From assembly GCA_021796155.1 (NCBI GenBank), contig JAJYOO010000164.1:1-6067 (forward strand): DNA of 6,067 bases. The letters run 5' to 3'. Made by a program: the position numbers and the translations under genes. Shown here one piece after another: positions 5,997 through 6,067 of the stretch. The DNA is from Chloroflexota bacterium. GTDB lineage: Bacteria; Chloroflexota; Anaerolineae; Anaerolineales; Villigracilaceae. Positions within the stretch are counted from its first letter, which is position 1; the number at the start of each line of letters is the position of its first letter. Under the pieces are notes generated by a model, which saw only the letters and a list, made by a program, of their open reading frames with translations, made no database searches and was not told where the DNA came from.

Positions 5997-6067
5997 GGTG
6001 CATCGCGGCTTTCTCAGAATTTCCTTAGCCAACCTACACAAGATTACTTAAATCAAAATGTCTATGC

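Noticed and set aside
6058..6067. Possible start of a divergent plus-strand gene (ATG at 6058)
   Set aside because: Only three codons are visible and no ribosome binding site precedes the ATG; the window gives no support either way.

Overview
The window is a compact drug- or lipid-efflux island in which every supportable gene reads on the minus strand. Base composition is roughly balanced. The protein styles (MarR regulator, DrrA/NatA-type ATPases with ABC-2 permeases, an MFS_3-type exporter) and a REP-like hairpin carrying a 'GTCATTGC' arm are what I would expect in a Chloroflexota (Anaerolineae-like) genome. That assignment is inference from style, not a match I could verify.

In transcription order (right to left) there are three blocks. 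Block 1 (5961-3872) is a MarR-family regulator, an ABC ATPase and an ABC-2 permease, with genes overlapping by 20 and 44 bases. It is preceded by a good sigma-70-like promoter whose -10 box lies inside an inverted repeat, the usual layout for MarR autorepression. Block 2 (3791-2520) is a single MFS exporter starting at TTG, with its own TATAAT box and a perfect 12-bp palindrome in the leader just upstream of its ribosome binding site. Block 3 (2363 to beyond the left edge) is a second ABC ATPase, an ABC-2 permease joined to it by a 4-base ATGA overlap, and, after a 79-base spacer holding a REP-like hairpin, a second ABC-2 permease that is cut by the window edge. This block probably encodes one ATPase with a heterodimeric membrane part.

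The most interesting signal is regulatory. The promoter of block 3 carries three sequence blocks (ATAGT, CAATT, TCTAACT) in the same order as in the marR operator, and both copies overlap the -10 region. This suggests that the MarR protein controls both ABC systems as a small regulon. Spacing differs by 3 bases between the copies, so the idea needs testing. I see no mobile element, RNA gene, CRISPR array or clearly new type of system. The genes belong to known families and their substrates cannot be read from the sequence.
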